This document shows positions 17,852-26,518 of a DNA stretch of 64,000 nt, in pieces. The translations under genes were made by a program, and so were the position numbers. Where the stretch lies: the NCBI RefSeq assembly GCF_020694005.1, contig NZ_CP073013.1:1188578-1252577 (forward strand). The letters run 5' to 3'. Source of the stretch: Marinomonas profundi. Lineage in GTDB: Bacteria; Pseudomonadota; Gammaproteobacteria; Pseudomonadales; Marinomonadaceae. Below the pieces are notes generated by a model. The model saw only the letters and a program-made list of their open reading frames with translations. It searched no databases and had not been told where the DNA came from. The stretch's first letter is position 1, and every line of letters starts with the position of its first letter.

Positions 17852-19339
17852 CTAAATATCTTTAAAAAGCGTTAAAACAGTGTTGAGATTTTTTTTAGAA
17901 CACAAATAGTTACCACTCTCCACATAACACCTCAACTCTGGGGCATTACCAGACGGTCTTAAATGCACAATGTCGCCGTTGTTGAGCGTCATGCGTAATC
18001 CATCCGTTTCATCGATTGAGACGACGTGAGGCACATCACCATCTTGCGCTATCGCGGATAATAATTCAGCCTGCTTTGACTGATTTGCCTTAATATCAGC
18101 AATCAGCTGTCGACTGGTTTCCGATGGAATACCTTTAATGCGATCACTCGCGGTGAAACGTGCAGGAAACTCAGCCGTCAATCGGCTAATAGGGCACGCT
18201 TGCTCAAACGACATAGCCAATACAATTAAAGCAGGTAATACGGAATCGCGCGTTGGTAACGCGTGCAATGTTTGCCCGTTCACCACAAAATCCGCCCCGA
18301 CTAGAAAACCGCCATTGGCTTCATAACCCACCAATCGAGCCTCTGGGGCTTGCTGTAACAGTGTTTCCATGCCAGCAATCACATAAGGGGAGCCAATTTG
18401 AGTGCGTAGCGTTTTTCTGACGGGGTGGTGCAACGCCCCCCTCAACTCAAGTACCGTATTCACATTCACTGGCGCGGCAACATGCGTTGCGGCCAGATAG
18501 TCCGCACACAAAACACCAAGAAGATCACCACGCAACCATTCGCCGCTTTCATTGGCGATCAGCGGGCGATCGCCATCACCGTCGGTGGAAATGATGGCAT
18601 CCAACTGATATTCTTTAGACCAGTTCAAGCCTTTTTGAACATCCTCTTCCGACACGGCTTCCGTGTCGATCGGCACAAACGTCTCGGTACGCTCTAACGA
18701 CACCACGTCAGCGCCAAAATGGCATAACAAGGCTTTGATCAAATCACGAGCGACACTGGAATGTTCATAGACGCCGATGCGTTTGCCTTGCAACATAGTC
18801 GAAGGAAAAAGCGAGGTGTAACGCTGTTTAAAAAGTGTTATTGCAACGTCATCAATATTAGGCAAAGCCAACTGAGCGACTTGCTCAGAAAGGGCTTCAG
18901 GTACCACCACAATACCGTCCATAATCGCGGCTTCGTCAGCTTTACTGATTTCCCCATCGGGGCGATAGAACTTGATACCATTACGATCAAACGGAATATG
19001 GCTGCCCGTTATCATCACCGCTGGCAGGTTGTGTTGCATGGCATAAAACGCCAAAGCAGGCGTAGGCAACGCCCCACAAAACACCACGTTAGCGCCACAA
19101 GAATCAGCGGCCAACAGCACGGCCTTGGCAATAGCTGGGCTGCTCGGACGCAAATCCACCCCCACCGCCACACCAGACGCAGAAGGACAAACTTCCTGAA
19201 GAAAAGAGCGCACAAACGCAAAGCAAAGCTCAGGGGTTAAATCCTTGACCAAACCACGCACACCACTCGTGCCGAAGGCCACACCCAACTCATTGCTAAG
19301 GTGTTTGACCTGAACCGTATTCGTACTCATGCTACCCAT
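17852..19339 (-). CDS. manB: phosphomannomutase
   Basis: A 495-residue alpha-D-phosphohexomutase converting mannose-6-phosphate to mannose-1-phosphate for GDP-mannose. Motifs in order: GTSGVRGLV near the start, phosphoserine loop TGSHIPFDRNGIKFY (Ser in T-G-S-H), metal loop STDGDGDRPLI, sugar loop GYEANGGFLVG, and phosphate-binding RPSGNAPELRCY near the end. Two starts are possible (MGSMSTN, second ATG at 19330). It lies just after manC on the same strand. A degraded 5' piece of a second copy is at 24845-24981. Confidence 0.85.
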   Translation of the reverse strand: MGSMSTNTVQVKHLSNELGVAFGTSGVRGLVKDLTPELCFAFVRSFLQEVCPSASGVAVGVDLRPSSPAIAKAVLLAADSCGANVVFCGALPTPALAFYAMQHNLPAVMITGSHIPFDRNGIKFYRPDGEISKADEAAIMDGIVVVPEALSEQVAQLALPNIDDVAITLFKQRYTSLFPSTMLQGKRIGVYEHSSVARDLIKALLCHFGADVVSLERTETFVPIDTEAVSEEDVQKGLNWSKEYQLDAIISTDGDGDRPLIANESGEWLRGDLLGVLCADYLAATHVAAPVNVNTVLELRGALHHPVRKTLRTQIGSPYVIAGMETLLQQAPEARLVGYEANGGFLVGADFVVNGQTLHALPTRDSVLPALIVLAMSFEQACPISRLTAEFPARFTASDRIKGIPSETSRQLIADIKANQSKQAELLSAIAQDGDVPHVVSIDETDGLRMTLNNGDIVHLRPSGNAPELRCYVESGNYLCSKKNLNTVLTLFKDI

Positions 19340-19375
19340 CCCAACGTAACGTCCGCTCTCTTAACGACCACTTTT

Positions 19376-20773
19376 TTAACGGCCATAGCGATCACTAAAA
19401 CGTACTATGTCGTCTTCGCCCAAATAACTGCCCGACTGCACTTCAATCAATTCAAGCGGAACCGTACCTGGGTTTTCTAAGGCATGCACCACGCCAACAG
19501 GAATATAGGTAGATTCGTTTTCCGTTAACAGGATTTCACGTTCACCATTGAGCACTTTCGCTGTACCAGACACCACCACCCAATGCTCGGCACGGTAATG
19601 ATGCATTTGCAGGCTTAATTTTTCGCCGGGTTTTACCATGATACGCTTCACTTTATGTCTCTCGCCAGCGTCGACTACTTGGTATGTTCCCCAAGGACGA
19701 TGAACCGTGGTGTGATACATATGCTCTTGGCGACCTTCGGCTTGAATACGCTTAACAATCTGCTTCACATCTTGGGCATTGTTTTTGTCCATCACTAAAA
19801 CAGCATCCGCCGTCTCGACAATCACCAAATCTTGCACGCCCACTGCAGCAACTAAACGCGACTCAGAGCGAACCAAACAATTCGTCGAGCCTTCGGCCAT
19901 CACATCGCCAAGCAGCACATTGTTGTTAGTGTCTTTATCTGCATAATTATATAAAGCATCCCAAGCACCGATGTCACTCCAGTCTCCCGCATAAGGAACC
20001 ACTTTGGCTTTCTTCGTCCGCTCCATTACCGCAAAGTCAATCGACTCTTCTGGGCATTGGGCAAACAAGATCGCATCGACACGCACAAAATCCAAATCTT
20101 CTGCACGCTGCTGATAAGCATTATTAACCGCTTGAAAAATATCATCACGATGAACCGCCAACTCACCCAAAAACGCTTTAGCACGAAACAAGAACATGCC
20201 ACTGTTCCATAGGTATTCACCACTATCTAAATAAAATTGGGCTTTTTCAAGATTCGGCTTTTCAACAAACTCCATCACAGAAAAACGCTCACCCGCACGA
20301 ATATAACCATAACCGGTTTCCGGGCGAGTCGGCTGCACACCAAAGGTCACTAAAGCATCGTCTTTCGCCAGTTCAACCGCTTGCTTAATCGTGGTTTCAA
20401 ACGCCGCAATATCACGAATCACATGATCCGCAGGCAACACCAACATCAGCGCACCATCTGCATGACTGCGCAACGCTTCCAACGCCGCCAAAGCAATCGC
20501 TGGCGCGGTATTACGACCTTTAGGTTCTAGAACAATACGGGCGTTTTTAACACCAATAGACTGCAACTGTTGCGCGATTAAAAAGCGATGGTCTTCATTA
20601 CACACCACGATAGGATCTGCCACTTCCAACGACAAAGTACGCAACATAGTCTGCTGTAAAAGACTGTAGTGAGCATCTACTAATGCATAACACTGTTTAG
20701 GAAAATGGTCACGCGATAACGGCCAAAGGCGACTTCCTATCCCACCAGATAAAATGACAGGAACAATTTTCAA
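19376..20773 (-). CDS. manC: mannose-1-phosphate guanylyltransferase/mannose-6-phosphate isomerase, copy 1
   Basis: A 465-residue bifunctional enzyme making GDP-mannose. Its nucleotidyltransferase domain (1-about 280) begins IVPVILSGGIGSRLWPLSR; a C-terminal cupin isomerase domain has HHYRAEHWVVVSGTAKV and PVGVVHALENPG. The frame extends to 20818, but the start is set at TTG 20773 because AAGGA lies 7 nt upstream and the paralogue at 25003-26400 starts at the same TTG and has the same length. It is followed by manB after 36 bp. Confidence 0.9.
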   Translation of the reverse strand: MKIVPVILSGGIGSRLWPLSRDHFPKQCYALVDAHYSLLQQTMLRTLSLEVADPIVVCNEDHRFLIAQQLQSIGVKNARIVLEPKGRNTAPAIALAALEALRSHADGALMLVLPADHVIRDIAAFETTIKQAVELAKDDALVTFGVQPTRPETGYGYIRAGERFSVMEFVEKPNLEKAQFYLDSGEYLWNSGMFLFRAKAFLGELAVHRDDIFQAVNNAYQQRAEDLDFVRVDAILFAQCPEESIDFAVMERTKKAKVVPYAGDWSDIGAWDALYNYADKDTNNNVLLGDVMAEGSTNCLVRSESRLVAAVGVQDLVIVETADAVLVMDKNNAQDVKQIVKRIQAEGRQEHMYHTTVHRPWGTYQVVDAGERHKVKRIMVKPGEKLSLQMHHYRAEHWVVVSGTAKVLNGEREILLTENESTYIPVGVVHALENPGTVPLELIEVQSGSYLGEDDIVRFSDRYGR

Positions 20774-20894
20774 AACAGATCCTTCGCGTATGACAAAATA
20801 ATCCCGCAAGTCTACCAAAACTTAACAGCAAGAAATATAAAAATGCGGAAATAAAGGACAAACACAATAAGAAAATCAGCCTATCCAGCTGACG

Positions 20895-21041
20895 GTGTCA
20901 AAAGACAAATCAGCCTATGAAGGCCGATATCGAATAACAGGCGACGATATTGAGTATTGGAATGACACAGATTTTACGTCTAATGGCACCTTTATAGATG
21001 GAGTGCTTTGTCACGCTGGTATGATGTTGTATCGTCAGTAA
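20895..21041 (+). pseudogene. C-terminal relic of an Atu4866-domain protein
   Basis: From GTG 20895 an open frame of 48 codons gives SAYEGRYRITGDDIEYWNDT, then FTSNGTFIDGVLCHAGMMLY and a stop. This matches the C-terminal half of Atu4866-type small proteins. The N-terminal half (the usual region rich in W, R and a DEARG-like motif) is missing and the frame meets a stop at about 20870, so this is a 5'-truncated remnant. It lies just upstream of manC copy 1, on the opposite strand, at the edge of the duplicated/IS-rich zone. Confidence 0.55.
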
Positions 21042-21109
21042 AACAGTAGGCGCTACCAATGTCTGCTGTTTGAAAGATACCGCTAACCGCTGCTCTAAGT
21101 CTGCTTTTT

Positions 21110-21155
21110 GGCGACTGGCGACTGGCGACTGGCGACTGGCGACTGGCGACTGGCG
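21110..21155. repeat. heptanucleotide tandem repeat (GGCGACT)
   Basis: Six perfect copies of GGCGACT at 21110-21151 followed by a partial copy. The unit is not a multiple of 3, so a change in copy number would shift any frame through it. It lies in the non-coding stretch between the Atu4866 relic and the IS5/IS1182-like transposase. Confidence 0.9.
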
Positions 21156-21267
21156 CTATGGTACGTGTTCTATTACTCATTAACAATAATGAAGTATTAC
21201 GTGTTGATACACGTAGCGGCGAATACGTTTCTCGCGCAATAGGTAGTCGTCCCTGAATAATGGCGTT

Positions 21268-22632
21268 TCAGGCTAGAAGCGCCATGCTATTTTTAGGTCT
21301 TTCCAGTGGAAAAATTATTTTCAGCCATAATCGTCTTAAAAATGGCCCAAAATATGGGGCGCAATAAAGCCACTTCAGTAGCTTACGTAGGTTCTGACCA
21401 CAGGCACTTAAAATCACGTTGATCGCATCGCCCAGTACTCCTTTTAAGAAGCATCGTCTGAGTTTTCCATCCGATTTGAGATGCCCTATGATGGGTTCTA
21501 CACTGTTTCGTCTTCCCATCCAGTGCTTCTCTTTCTTAGGGACTCCGCGTTTTTGACCTGCAATCAAGACGTTAATGTCTTCCACGCCAGACCCTTTATA
21601 TCCTCGGTCAACAAAACAGGTTTCCGGCTTTTTTCCTGTCAGGGTTTCAACTTGTTGAAGTTGATCTTTTAGCGTATGTCCATCATAAGGATTGCCTGGA
21701 TAGCTTCTTGCTCCCACGATAAAGGATTCTTTCGCGGTCACGGCGATACTGGCTTTCACACCAAATTCGTAGCGTTTATGCGCTTTGCCTTTGGATATAC
21801 AGTCCACATTGGGTTCATGCAAGCTATACAGTTTGTTTTTGCTCTGGCGAGTTTGTTTTAGTAATCGGTAGGCTTGGTTAAGTGTGTCTTCCTGTTTTTG
21901 GGTGAGCGTTAATCCTTGCCGCTTTACTTGCCGATCAATATCTCGCAGGACTCGCCCTAAGAAGCCTTTGACTTGCTTAATCGCTTTTTTCATCCGTTTG
22001 TATTGTTTGGCGTGACCATAACGTCCAATTTTAGGCATTAACTCATGACAGGCTTTGTCGTAGGTTTGTCTTAGCGTGATATTTTGTTCTTTGGCTACCT
22101 GAGTGAGCTGCTGTCGAGCCTTGTTGTAGAGCTTGGCATCGGTTGGGAAGGTGATGTTTTTTTCTTGTACCGTGGTGTCTACCACGACTCGTTTTAGGCT
22201 CGCTGGTTTGATGACTTTTAGTTTCAATCCTGCTTGTATCGTCTGGGTAAGCAGCCATTCGCAGCCTTCTTCTCCTAGCCGTTTTCGCCATTTTACAAGA
22301 CTGGTTGGATGACACGGGAAGTTGTGTTGGAAAAAGGTTTCGCCGCAAAAATATTGGTAATAAGGCGATTCAAGCCATTGCTCCAGCACCATCTCATCAG
22401 ACAAATTATGCAAGTGCTGCAAATACAGCAATCCAGCCATAAGACGAGTCGGCAGAGCCGCTGCGCCAACCGTCGCAAAGTGCACCCCCAATTCGTTATC
22501 CAACAAGTTCCAATCAATGATCTTAGCCAGTCGAACTAAAGGATGATTGGGGTTAATGATGTCTAAGAGCTGAGGTTGGAATAAATCCTTTTGCGGGACG
22601 ATCTTTGACTGACGAGGTTTCATAAAACTCAC
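21268..22632 (-). CDS. IS5/IS1182-like transposase
   Basis: A 454-residue DDE transposase of the large IS5/IS1182 type: N-terminal helical part (DIINPNHPLVRLAKIIDW), a middle region with the first Asp in RVVVDTTVQEKNITFPTDAKLY, the second in ETCFVDRGYKGSGVED, and the catalytic Glu in GRRNSVEPIIGHLKSDGKL. The frame is intact. An imperfect hairpin (ATGGCGTTTC with GAAGCGCCAT) overlaps the stop codon. I could not define the inverted ends or a target duplication, so the element is annotated through its gene only. It sits directly beside the IS66 element. Confidence 0.85.
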   Translation of the reverse strand: MSFMKPRQSKIVPQKDLFQPQLLDIINPNHPLVRLAKIIDWNLLDNELGVHFATVGAAALPTRLMAGLLYLQHLHNLSDEMVLEQWLESPYYQYFCGETFFQHNFPCHPTSLVKWRKRLGEEGCEWLLTQTIQAGLKLKVIKPASLKRVVVDTTVQEKNITFPTDAKLYNKARQQLTQVAKEQNITLRQTYDKACHELMPKIGRYGHAKQYKRMKKAIKQVKGFLGRVLRDIDRQVKRQGLTLTQKQEDTLNQAYRLLKQTRQSKNKLYSLHEPNVDCISKGKAHKRYEFGVKASIAVTAKESFIVGARSYPGNPYDGHTLKDQLQQVETLTGKKPETCFVDRGYKGSGVEDINVLIAGQKRGVPKKEKHWMGRRNSVEPIIGHLKSDGKLRRCFLKGVLGDAINVILSACGQNLRKLLKWLYCAPYFGPFLRRLWLKIIFPLERPKNSMALLA

Positions 22633-22693
22633 CCATTCTGCAACTTTTTAGGTCTAAAGGCGTATTTATCGTAAGATTTAGGTATTAACTATC

Positions 22694-24304
22694 TTATAAA
22701 AACGCATTAGATTCAATAGGTTGAGAGATTTTCAGGGACGACTTGATATTCCACGGCAATAAATCGTTTATGTCATCGTTTTCCTTTCTTCTCGGCAGCT
22801 CTTCAAACAATCTTACTAAGTAATCATACGGGATAAGTCCATTGGCTTTGGCCGTTTCTATTATACTGTAAAGCGTTGCACTGGATTTTGCACCATTACC
22901 CGTATTCGAGAACAGCCAGTTTTTGCGTCCAATCACGAAGGGTTTGATGGCGCGTTCTGCTCGGTTGTTATCGATGTTGACGCGATAGTCGGTCAAGTAA
23001 ACGGTAAGTTTGTCCCATTGATTGAGATTGTATTGGATGGCTTTACCCAATAAAGATTTCGGCGGCACTTGTTGAGCCGATTTCTCAAGCCAGGCTTTAT
23101 AGGTCGCTAGTACTTCGGGAGCTTGCTCCTGACGGATTTTAAATGCGCCTTCTGCATTGTCGGCCTGTTGGGCCAGCGTTTCGATGGCGTACAGTTTTTT
23201 GATGTGGTTGATCGCCATCGTTGCTTTTCCTGACTTGCCTTTCGGCATGCCTTTTTCCGCTTCGATAAATTTGCGACGTGCGTGGGCCCAGCAACCAGCC
23301 AACGTGGCTTGGGTGGATTCATACGCTTGGTAGCCGTCCACATTAAGATAACCATCGAAGCCTTGTAAAAAATCAACAGCACATTGCCCACTTCGTGTTG
23401 ACTGGTAATCGTATAAGACGATATTCGGGATCGGGTTGTATTTGTCTGGGGCCTCTTTGCCTGTACAGTACACCCACATGTAGCATTTTGAACGAGCTTC
23501 TTTGATCACATTCAGGGTGGTTTCATCGGCTTGGATAACGGACTGTTTCAGTAATTCTTGATGTAGTCGTTCATAAAGCGGCTTTAAGGCATCGGCACAT
23601 TTTTTCATCCAATCTGACATGGTTCGTCGGCTTAACTCAATACCGTATTGTTTAAATAAGGTTTCTTGTCGATAGAGCGGTAAGCTGTATTGGAATTTAC
23701 CCGTGATAATCTGACTCAGCAGACTTGGGGTCGCGATGCCTTTGGGGATAATACTCGGCGGCATAGCCGCTTGTTTGATGGTGTTCTGTGTTCCCGTTTT
23801 TTCACATTCTCGACACGCGTATTTAGGGCGAACGGTTTCGATCACTTTAAGCTGAGCGGGGATAAAATCGAGCTTTTCAGAACGGTCTTCACCTATGCAA
23901 TGAAGTGCACCTTGGCAACATAAGCAGACTTTGTCTGACTCAGCGATATCCAGTACAACCGTTTCGCGAGGTAAATCCTTTGGCAGGGGCTGACGCTTAG
24001 GTTTCGAGCGAGTGTAAGAGACGGTCTGCGTTTCAGTCTCCGTGTCGATGACATCAGATTCGGCCGCCATTTCATCAAACAACTCACCTTGCCCAGGTGA
24101 GGTTTCCGAGCTTTTGCCAAATTGCTTTTGCTGCGCCAAACGCCACTGCTCTAAAATGAACGTGTATTTAGATTGCCACTGCGCAAGCAGCGAGTCTTTT
24201 TCACTCAGAAGGCTGTCTTTTTTACCCAATAGTAAAGCTTGCTCAAGCAATAGTGCTTTAAGCGCTTCAACGTCATTGGGTAAGTCTTCTGGAAGTATTT
24301 TCAT
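22694..24304 (-). CDS. tnpC: IS66 family transposase TnpC
   Basis: A 536-residue IS66 transposase. It has an N-terminal coiled coil (residues 10-60), a zinc-finger-like CLCCQG...CRECEKTG region, the transposase core with SVIQADETTLNV, NVDGYQAYES and the CWAHARRKFIEA motif, and the C-terminal DNNRAERAIKPFVIGRKNWLF characteristic of the family. The last 18 residues after LLPWN look longer than usual. The frame is intact; it lies 26 bp after tnpB. Confidence 0.9.
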   Translation of the reverse strand: MKILPEDLPNDVEALKALLLEQALLLGKKDSLLSEKDSLLAQWQSKYTFILEQWRLAQQKQFGKSSETSPGQGELFDEMAAESDVIDTETETQTVSYTRSKPKRQPLPKDLPRETVVLDIAESDKVCLCCQGALHCIGEDRSEKLDFIPAQLKVIETVRPKYACRECEKTGTQNTIKQAAMPPSIIPKGIATPSLLSQIITGKFQYSLPLYRQETLFKQYGIELSRRTMSDWMKKCADALKPLYERLHQELLKQSVIQADETTLNVIKEARSKCYMWVYCTGKEAPDKYNPIPNIVLYDYQSTRSGQCAVDFLQGFDGYLNVDGYQAYESTQATLAGCWAHARRKFIEAEKGMPKGKSGKATMAINHIKKLYAIETLAQQADNAEGAFKIRQEQAPEVLATYKAWLEKSAQQVPPKSLLGKAIQYNLNQWDKLTVYLTDYRVNIDNNRAERAIKPFVIGRKNWLFSNTGNGAKSSATLYSIIETAKANGLIPYDYLVRLFEELPRRKENDDINDLLPWNIKSSLKISQPIESNAFL

Positions 24305-24330
24305 AGGTTGGATTATACCAACCTAATGGG

Positions 24331-24693
24331 CTATGCGTCATGATATCGGTAAGTTAAATGCGGATGTGCCCCTTGGGAACAAATGGGTAGGCCGTCCAAC
24401 AACCAATTCAGTTGTCGATGAGATATGTGCAGCGATAAATGCTCATCCTCAATGCCAGGCCATTGGAAACGCCCTTTTTCCAATCGTTTGTAATGCAACC
24501 AAAAACCATTATTAGACCACTGCAATATTTTGATCTTGTCACGTGCTCGACCACAAAAGACAAAAATGTGCTCACTACAAGGTTCTTTTTTAAGATCGTA
24601 GGCGACAATATTGCAAAGTCCATCAATGGCTTTACGCATGTCGGTAGGCCCACAAATCAGTGTAACGTTAAGCTGGGAAGACGCGGTAAACAT
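24331..24693 (-). CDS. tnpB: IS66 accessory protein TnpB
   Basis: A 120-residue protein with the IS66 Orf2 signature: CGPTDMRKAIDGLC near residue 15, then VFCGRARDKIKILQWSNNGFWLHYKRLEKGRF. It is needed together with TnpC for transposition in studied IS66 elements. No tnpA precedes it. Confidence 0.9.
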   Translation of the reverse strand: MFTASSQLNVTLICGPTDMRKAIDGLCNIVAYDLKKEPCSEHIFVFCGRARDKIKILQWSNNGFWLHYKRLEKGRFQWPGIEDEHLSLHISHRQLNWLLDGLPICSQGAHPHLTYRYHDA

Positions 24694-24844
24694 GAGACTG
24701 TTGCTCCGATTTAAAAGACAACAGACTTTAAGGTGTTTGAAGGTAATTAAAATGTGTGGTTTGCCGGACGCTTACTGAAGAACAACCTAAACGAGCTGCA
24801 CTCAGTAAACCGTGAGCAATAGCACTAAGAGCAATACACCTATA

Positions 24845-24981
24845 AGAAAGAGCGCACAAATGCAAAGCAAATCTCAGGGGTTAAATCCTTGACCAAACTA
24901 CGCACACCACATAGCACCGAAAACCACCCCCAATTCATTGCTGAGGTGTTTGACCTGTACATTCGTACTCATGCTACCCAT
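24845..24981 (-). pseudogene. 5' fragment of a second phosphomannomutase (manB)
   Basis: About 137 bp are homologous to the first 45 codons of manB at 19200-19339, including the double start (ATGGGTAGCATGAGTAC), the LSNELG region and the stretch GGTTTAGTCAAGGATTTAAC seen here in diverged form. It carries substitutions and a 3-bp deletion and then stops abruptly at about 24845. It keeps the manB position right after manC copy 2, which shows that a manC-manB pair was duplicated and the second manB later lost, most likely through the IS insertions. Confidence 0.85.
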
Positions 24982-25002
24982 CTCAACGTAACGTCCGCTA
25001 TC

Positions 25003-26400
25003 TTAACGACCATAACGGTCACTAAAACGCACTATGTCATCTTCACCCAAGTAACTACCAGACTGGACTTCTATGATTTCCAAAGGTAAATCACTTGGAT
25101 TTTCTAAAGCATGTACTACACCAACCGGAATGTAAGTCGATTCGTTTTCGGTGAGCAGAATTTCACGATCACCGTTTTGCACCTTCGCCGTACCAGACAC
25201 CACCACCCAATGCTCTGCACGATGATGATGCATCTGCACACTTAACTTCTCGCCGGGCTTGACCATGATGCGTTTTACTTGATGACGATGACCAAGATCG
25301 ACTGTTTGATAGGTTCCCCAAGGGCGATGCACAGTGGTGTGATACATATGCTCTTCACGACCTTCGGCTTGGATGCGTTTCACAATCTTCTTCACATCTT
25401 GGGCGTTGTTTTTGTCCATCACCAACACCGCATCAGCCGTCTCGACAATCACCAAATCCTGCACACCTACAGCGGCAATCAAACGCGACTCAGAGCGAAT
25501 CAAACAATTCGTCGAACCTTCGGCCATCACATCGCCAAGCAACACGTTGTCGTCTGCGTCTTTATCCGCGTAATCGTACAAGGAATCCCAAGCACCAATG
25601 TCACTCCAATCCCCCGCATAAGGCACGACTTTCGCTTTTTTCGTCGGCTCCATCACCGCGAAATCAATCGACTCTTCAGGGCATTGTGCAAACAACTCGG
25701 CGTCGACACGCACAAAATCCAAATCTTCCGAACGCTCTTGGTAGGCTTGGCTCACCGCTTGATAAATATCATCACGATGAACCGCCAACTCACCCAAAAA
25801 CGCTTTAGCACGGAACAAAAACATCCCACTGTTCCACAGGTAATCACCCGAATCTAAATACGCCTGCGCTTTTTCAAGATTGGGCTTTTCAACAAACTCC
25901 GCCACCGCGAAGTGCTCACCAGAGCGAATATAACCATAGCCGGTTTCCGGGCGAGTCGGCTGCACACCAAAGGTCACTAAAGCATCGTCTTTCGCCAGTT
26001 CAACCGCTTGCTTAATCGTGGTTTCAAACGCCGCAATATCACGAATCACATGATCCGCAGGCAACACCAACATCAACACATCATCCGCTTGACTGCGCAA
26101 CGCTTCCAACGCCGCCAAAGCAATCGCTGGCGCGGTATTACGACCTTTAGGTTCTAGAACAATACGGGCGTTTTTAACACCAATAGACTGCAACTGTTGC
26201 GCGATTAAAAAGCGATGGTCTTCATTACACACCACGATAGGATCTGCCACTTCCAACGACAAAGTACGCAGCATAGTCTGCTGTAAAAGACTGTAGTGGG
26301 CATCTACTAATGCATAACACTGTTTAGGAAAATGGTCACGCGATAACGGCCAAAGGCGACTTCCTATCCCACCGGATAAAATCACAGGAACAATTTTCAA
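25003..26400 (-). CDS. manC: mannose-1-phosphate guanylyltransferase/mannose-6-phosphate isomerase, copy 2
   Basis: A 465-residue paralogue of the enzyme at 19376-20773, with the same TTG start, the same AAGGA RBS and the same domains (GGIGSRLWPLSR, HHHRAEHWVVVSGTAKV). The N-terminal third is almost identical to copy 1 in DNA, while the C-terminal half differs by many silent and some amino-acid changes. The copies therefore have a mosaic relationship that suggests gene conversion. The upstream 45 bp are also shared. It is followed by the manB fragment rather than a working manB. Confidence 0.9.
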   Translation of the reverse strand: MKIVPVILSGGIGSRLWPLSRDHFPKQCYALVDAHYSLLQQTMLRTLSLEVADPIVVCNEDHRFLIAQQLQSIGVKNARIVLEPKGRNTAPAIALAALEALRSQADDVLMLVLPADHVIRDIAAFETTIKQAVELAKDDALVTFGVQPTRPETGYGYIRSGEHFAVAEFVEKPNLEKAQAYLDSGDYLWNSGMFLFRAKAFLGELAVHRDDIYQAVSQAYQERSEDLDFVRVDAELFAQCPEESIDFAVMEPTKKAKVVPYAGDWSDIGAWDSLYDYADKDADDNVLLGDVMAEGSTNCLIRSESRLIAAVGVQDLVIVETADAVLVMDKNNAQDVKKIVKRIQAEGREEHMYHTTVHRPWGTYQTVDLGHRHQVKRIMVKPGEKLSVQMHHHRAEHWVVVSGTAKVQNGDREILLTENESTYIPVGVVHALENPSDLPLEIIEVQSGSYLGEDDIVRFSDRYGR

Positions 26401-26518
26401 AACAGATCCTTCGCCTATGACAAAATAATCCGCAAGTCTATCAAAACTCTAAGATAAGAAATATAAAAACGCACAAATAAAGGACACCCTGTATTTGACT
26501 GGGCCTTAATATGGTTTT

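Larger units (their letters stand above)
22694..24775 (-). mobile_element. IS66-family element, one end not found
   Basis: Contains intact tnpB and tnpC genes. The right end is clear: on the minus strand it starts GTAAGCGTCCGGCAAACC at 24775, the conserved IS66 terminal sequence. No matching inverted end is seen beyond tnpC, where the IS5/IS1182-like element begins within about 60 bp, so the left end was probably lost. tnpA is absent: only 82 bp separate the right end from the tnpB start. Confidence 0.8.

Noticed and set aside
21110..21155. Possible CRISPR array
   Set aside because: Units are 7 bp and directly adjacent with no spacers, and no cas gene is present.
20992..21186. Minus-strand ORF with SPVASRQ-type repeats
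   Set aside because: It is created by the 7-bp tandem repeat read in one frame; no RBS and no family resemblance.
21250..22670. Terminal inverted repeats of the IS5/IS1182-like element
   Set aside because: Only weak similarity between the flanks; an identical TTTTTAGGTCT word near both ends is direct, not inverted, so no ends were called.
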